6,037 nucleotides of DNA from Treponema sp. Its GTDB lineage: Bacteria > Spirochaetota > Spirochaetia > Treponematales > Breznakiellaceae. Below, in pieces: positions 5,363-6,037 of the stretch. The notes beneath the pieces were generated by a model. It was not told where the DNA came from and made no database searches. It saw nothing but the letters and a program-made list of their open reading frames with translations. The stretch covers positions 1 through 6,037 of the forward strand of contig JAIRNB010000237.1 of NCBI GenBank assembly GCA_031258265.1, written 5' to 3'. Made by a program: the position numbers and the translations under genes. Each line of letters starts with the position of its first letter. The stretch's first letter is position 1.

Positions 5363-5367
5363 CCTCC
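5363..5367 (-). promoter_or_regulatory. Ribosome binding site of asd
   Basis: GGAGG on the minus strand, five bases before the ATG at 5357. It decides between two in-frame ATGs in favour of the downstream one, since GGAGG would lie inside the coding sequence if 5375 were used. Confidence 0.8.
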
Positions 5368-5390
5368 GGCCCCATTCTAGCTTAAAGCAA

Positions 5391-5420
5391 TAGACAAAAG
5401 AAATAGGCCGGGTTTATACT
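5391..5420 (+). promoter_or_regulatory. Sigma70-like promoter for the MFS gene
   Basis: TAGACA (5391-5396) and TATACT (5415-5420) each match the -35 and -10 consensus at five of six bases, with an 18-base spacer in an AT-rich stretch. Transcription would begin near 5427, only a few bases before a short ORF at 5431 and about 30 bases before the MFS start. The minus strand over the same -10 reads TATAAA (5418-5413), a possible but poorly supported promoter element for asd. Confidence 0.5.
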
Positions 5421-5430
5421 CCCCGCCATA

Positions 5431-5460
5431 ATGATGGGGTCCGCCTCCGGCGCCGTATGA
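5431..5460 (+). CDS. Possible 9-codon upstream ORF coupled to the MFS start
   Basis: ATG ATG GGG opens a frame encoding MMGSASGAV that stops at TGA 5458-5460, overlapping the MFS ATG (5457-5459) as ATGA. No Shine-Dalgarno precedes it; if the promoter at 5391-5420 is used the message would be nearly leaderless here. The MFS start also lacks a clear Shine-Dalgarno, so reinitiation after this ORF is one way it could be translated. The ORF is short enough to arise by chance. Confidence 0.3.
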   Translation: MMGSASGAV

Positions 5461-6037
5461 ATCCGGCATACCTTAGGTTGTCATCAATATCGTTTTCATA
5501 CTGGTTTGGTACGGCGGCCTGCGCGTACTTTACGGTGCTGCTTCAAAAAAACGGGTACTCCGCCGCCCAGGTGGGGGCCGTCAATGCCTTTAATTCGGTG
5601 GTTACTATCATTGCTACCCCCTTCTGGGGCATGATGGCCGATAAATTCCGTTCTATCAGGAATGTTGTTCTTGCCACCATGTGCATCGGTATTCCCCTGT
5701 GGATTCTGGTGCCCCTGTCCCTCAAGACTTTTTTAGGCCCCCTGGCCCTGCTGTTCATCATAGTTCCCCTGGGCTGTTTTTTCCGTAACCCCCATCCCTC
5801 CCTGGTGGACGCCTATATCGTGCAGAGATGCGACCGGGACGGCCTAACCTACGGTTATGTACGGCTTTGGGGTTCTATCAGCTACACCATTGCCAGCCTG
5901 GCTTTTTGCTTTATCCTGCCCTTAACGGGGGTGGAAATAGCCTTTTACGTTTACGGAATCCTCTGCGTCCCCTTTCTTATTTTGATGTGGAATTTCCGGG
6001 ACAGCGATGTGGCCGCCGCCGGGGGACGGCGGGCCCT
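5457..6037 (+). CDS. MFS transporter, LacY/nucleoside-symporter-like, N-terminal half (3' end outside window)
   Basis: An open frame from ATG 5457-5459 runs off the right edge, giving 193 residues. There is no other start in frame between a stop at 5391 and this ATG. Hydrophobic runs fit six membrane helices at roughly residues 8-28, 40-60, 68-88, 92-112, 136-156 and 160-180, the N-terminal bundle of a 12-helix inner-membrane carrier. GMMADKFRSIRNV (58-70), between helices 2 and 3, is the major facilitator motif A (GxLaDrxGrr). YGYVRLWGSISYTIAS (132-147) resembles the YGxxRxWGSxG block at helix 5 in the MFS_1-like family containing LacY and nucleoside:proton symporters. Substrate cannot be told from this half. 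No clear ribosome binding site is present, and a 9-codon ORF overlaps the start. It is divergent from asd, with about 100 bases between starts. Confidence 0.82.
   Translation, partial: MNPAYLRLSSISFSYWFGTAACAYFTVLLQKNGYSAAQVGAVNAFNSVVTIIATPFWGMMADKFRSIRNVVLATMCIGIPLWILVPLSLKTFLGPLALLFIIVPLGCFFRNPHPSLVDAYIVQRCDRDGLTYGYVRLWGSISYTIASLAFCFILPLTGVEIAFYVYGILCVPFLILMWNFRDSDVAAAGGRRA

Noticed and set aside
5358..5375. Longer asd start at 5375
   Set aside because: No Shine-Dalgarno precedes it, whereas GGAGG is ideally placed for the ATG at 5357. The extra six residues lie before the normal start of the Rossmann fold.
5374..5379. TAGAAT as -10 element for asd on the minus strand
   Set aside because: It has no acceptable -35 at 16-18 bases and would start transcription within the asd Shine-Dalgarno.
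4251..5393. 380-codon open frame on the plus strand opposite asd
   Set aside because: It is antisense to a gene with a complete set of ASADH motifs. Its translation is low-complexity and Gly/Pro/Arg-rich, as expected from GC-rich codon shadows, and no domain is recognisable.
5358..5456. Lysine riboswitch (L box) or other leader upstream of asd
   Set aside because: The whole divergent gap is about 100 bases, shorter than an L box, and no multi-helix aptamer pattern is visible.

Overview
This is a GC-rich bacterial window that most resembles a spirochete, probably a Treponema relative such as the termite-gut treponemes. That placement is an inference from protein style (a treponemal-looking outer-membrane barrel, a DapL-type lysine branch) and has not been tested by any search. 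It holds two partial genes at the edges, a complete three-gene lysine/diaminopimelate (DAP) cluster, and a 706-base convergent intergenic region packed with palindromes and repeats.

Layout. Positions 2-991 (+) carry the C-terminal 329 residues of a beta-barrel outer-membrane-like protein. Positions 992-1697 have no convincing gene. They hold an imperfect hairpin, a rho-independent terminator, a 55-base composite repeat present twice (one copy split by a 127-base hairpin-rich insert flanked by AATA), a run of short perfect hairpins, and two tandem REP-like units next to the dapL stop. Positions 1698-5357 (-) carry asd, lysA and dapL in that order of transcription, with a 4-base ATGA overlap between asd and lysA and 43 bases between lysA and dapL. 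After a short divergent promoter region, 5457 to the right edge (+) encodes the N-terminal half of an MFS transporter, preceded by a 9-codon ORF that overlaps its start by ATGA.

How the genes work together. Asd makes aspartate semialdehyde. DapL converts tetrahydrodipicolinate directly to LL-DAP, bypassing the acylated intermediates. LysA decarboxylates meso-DAP to lysine. The steps between (dapA, dapB) and the epimerase dapF are not in the window. The cluster looks like one co-transcribed unit for lysine and possibly cell-wall DAP. The flanking membrane-protein genes have no evident link to it.

The least ordinary part is the intergenic region. The uninterrupted copy of the composite repeat acts as an empty-site reference for the interrupted copy, suggesting a small non-autonomous insertion. 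The tandem head-plus-hairpin units beside dapL look like a REP/REPIN-type family. No new protein system was seen.
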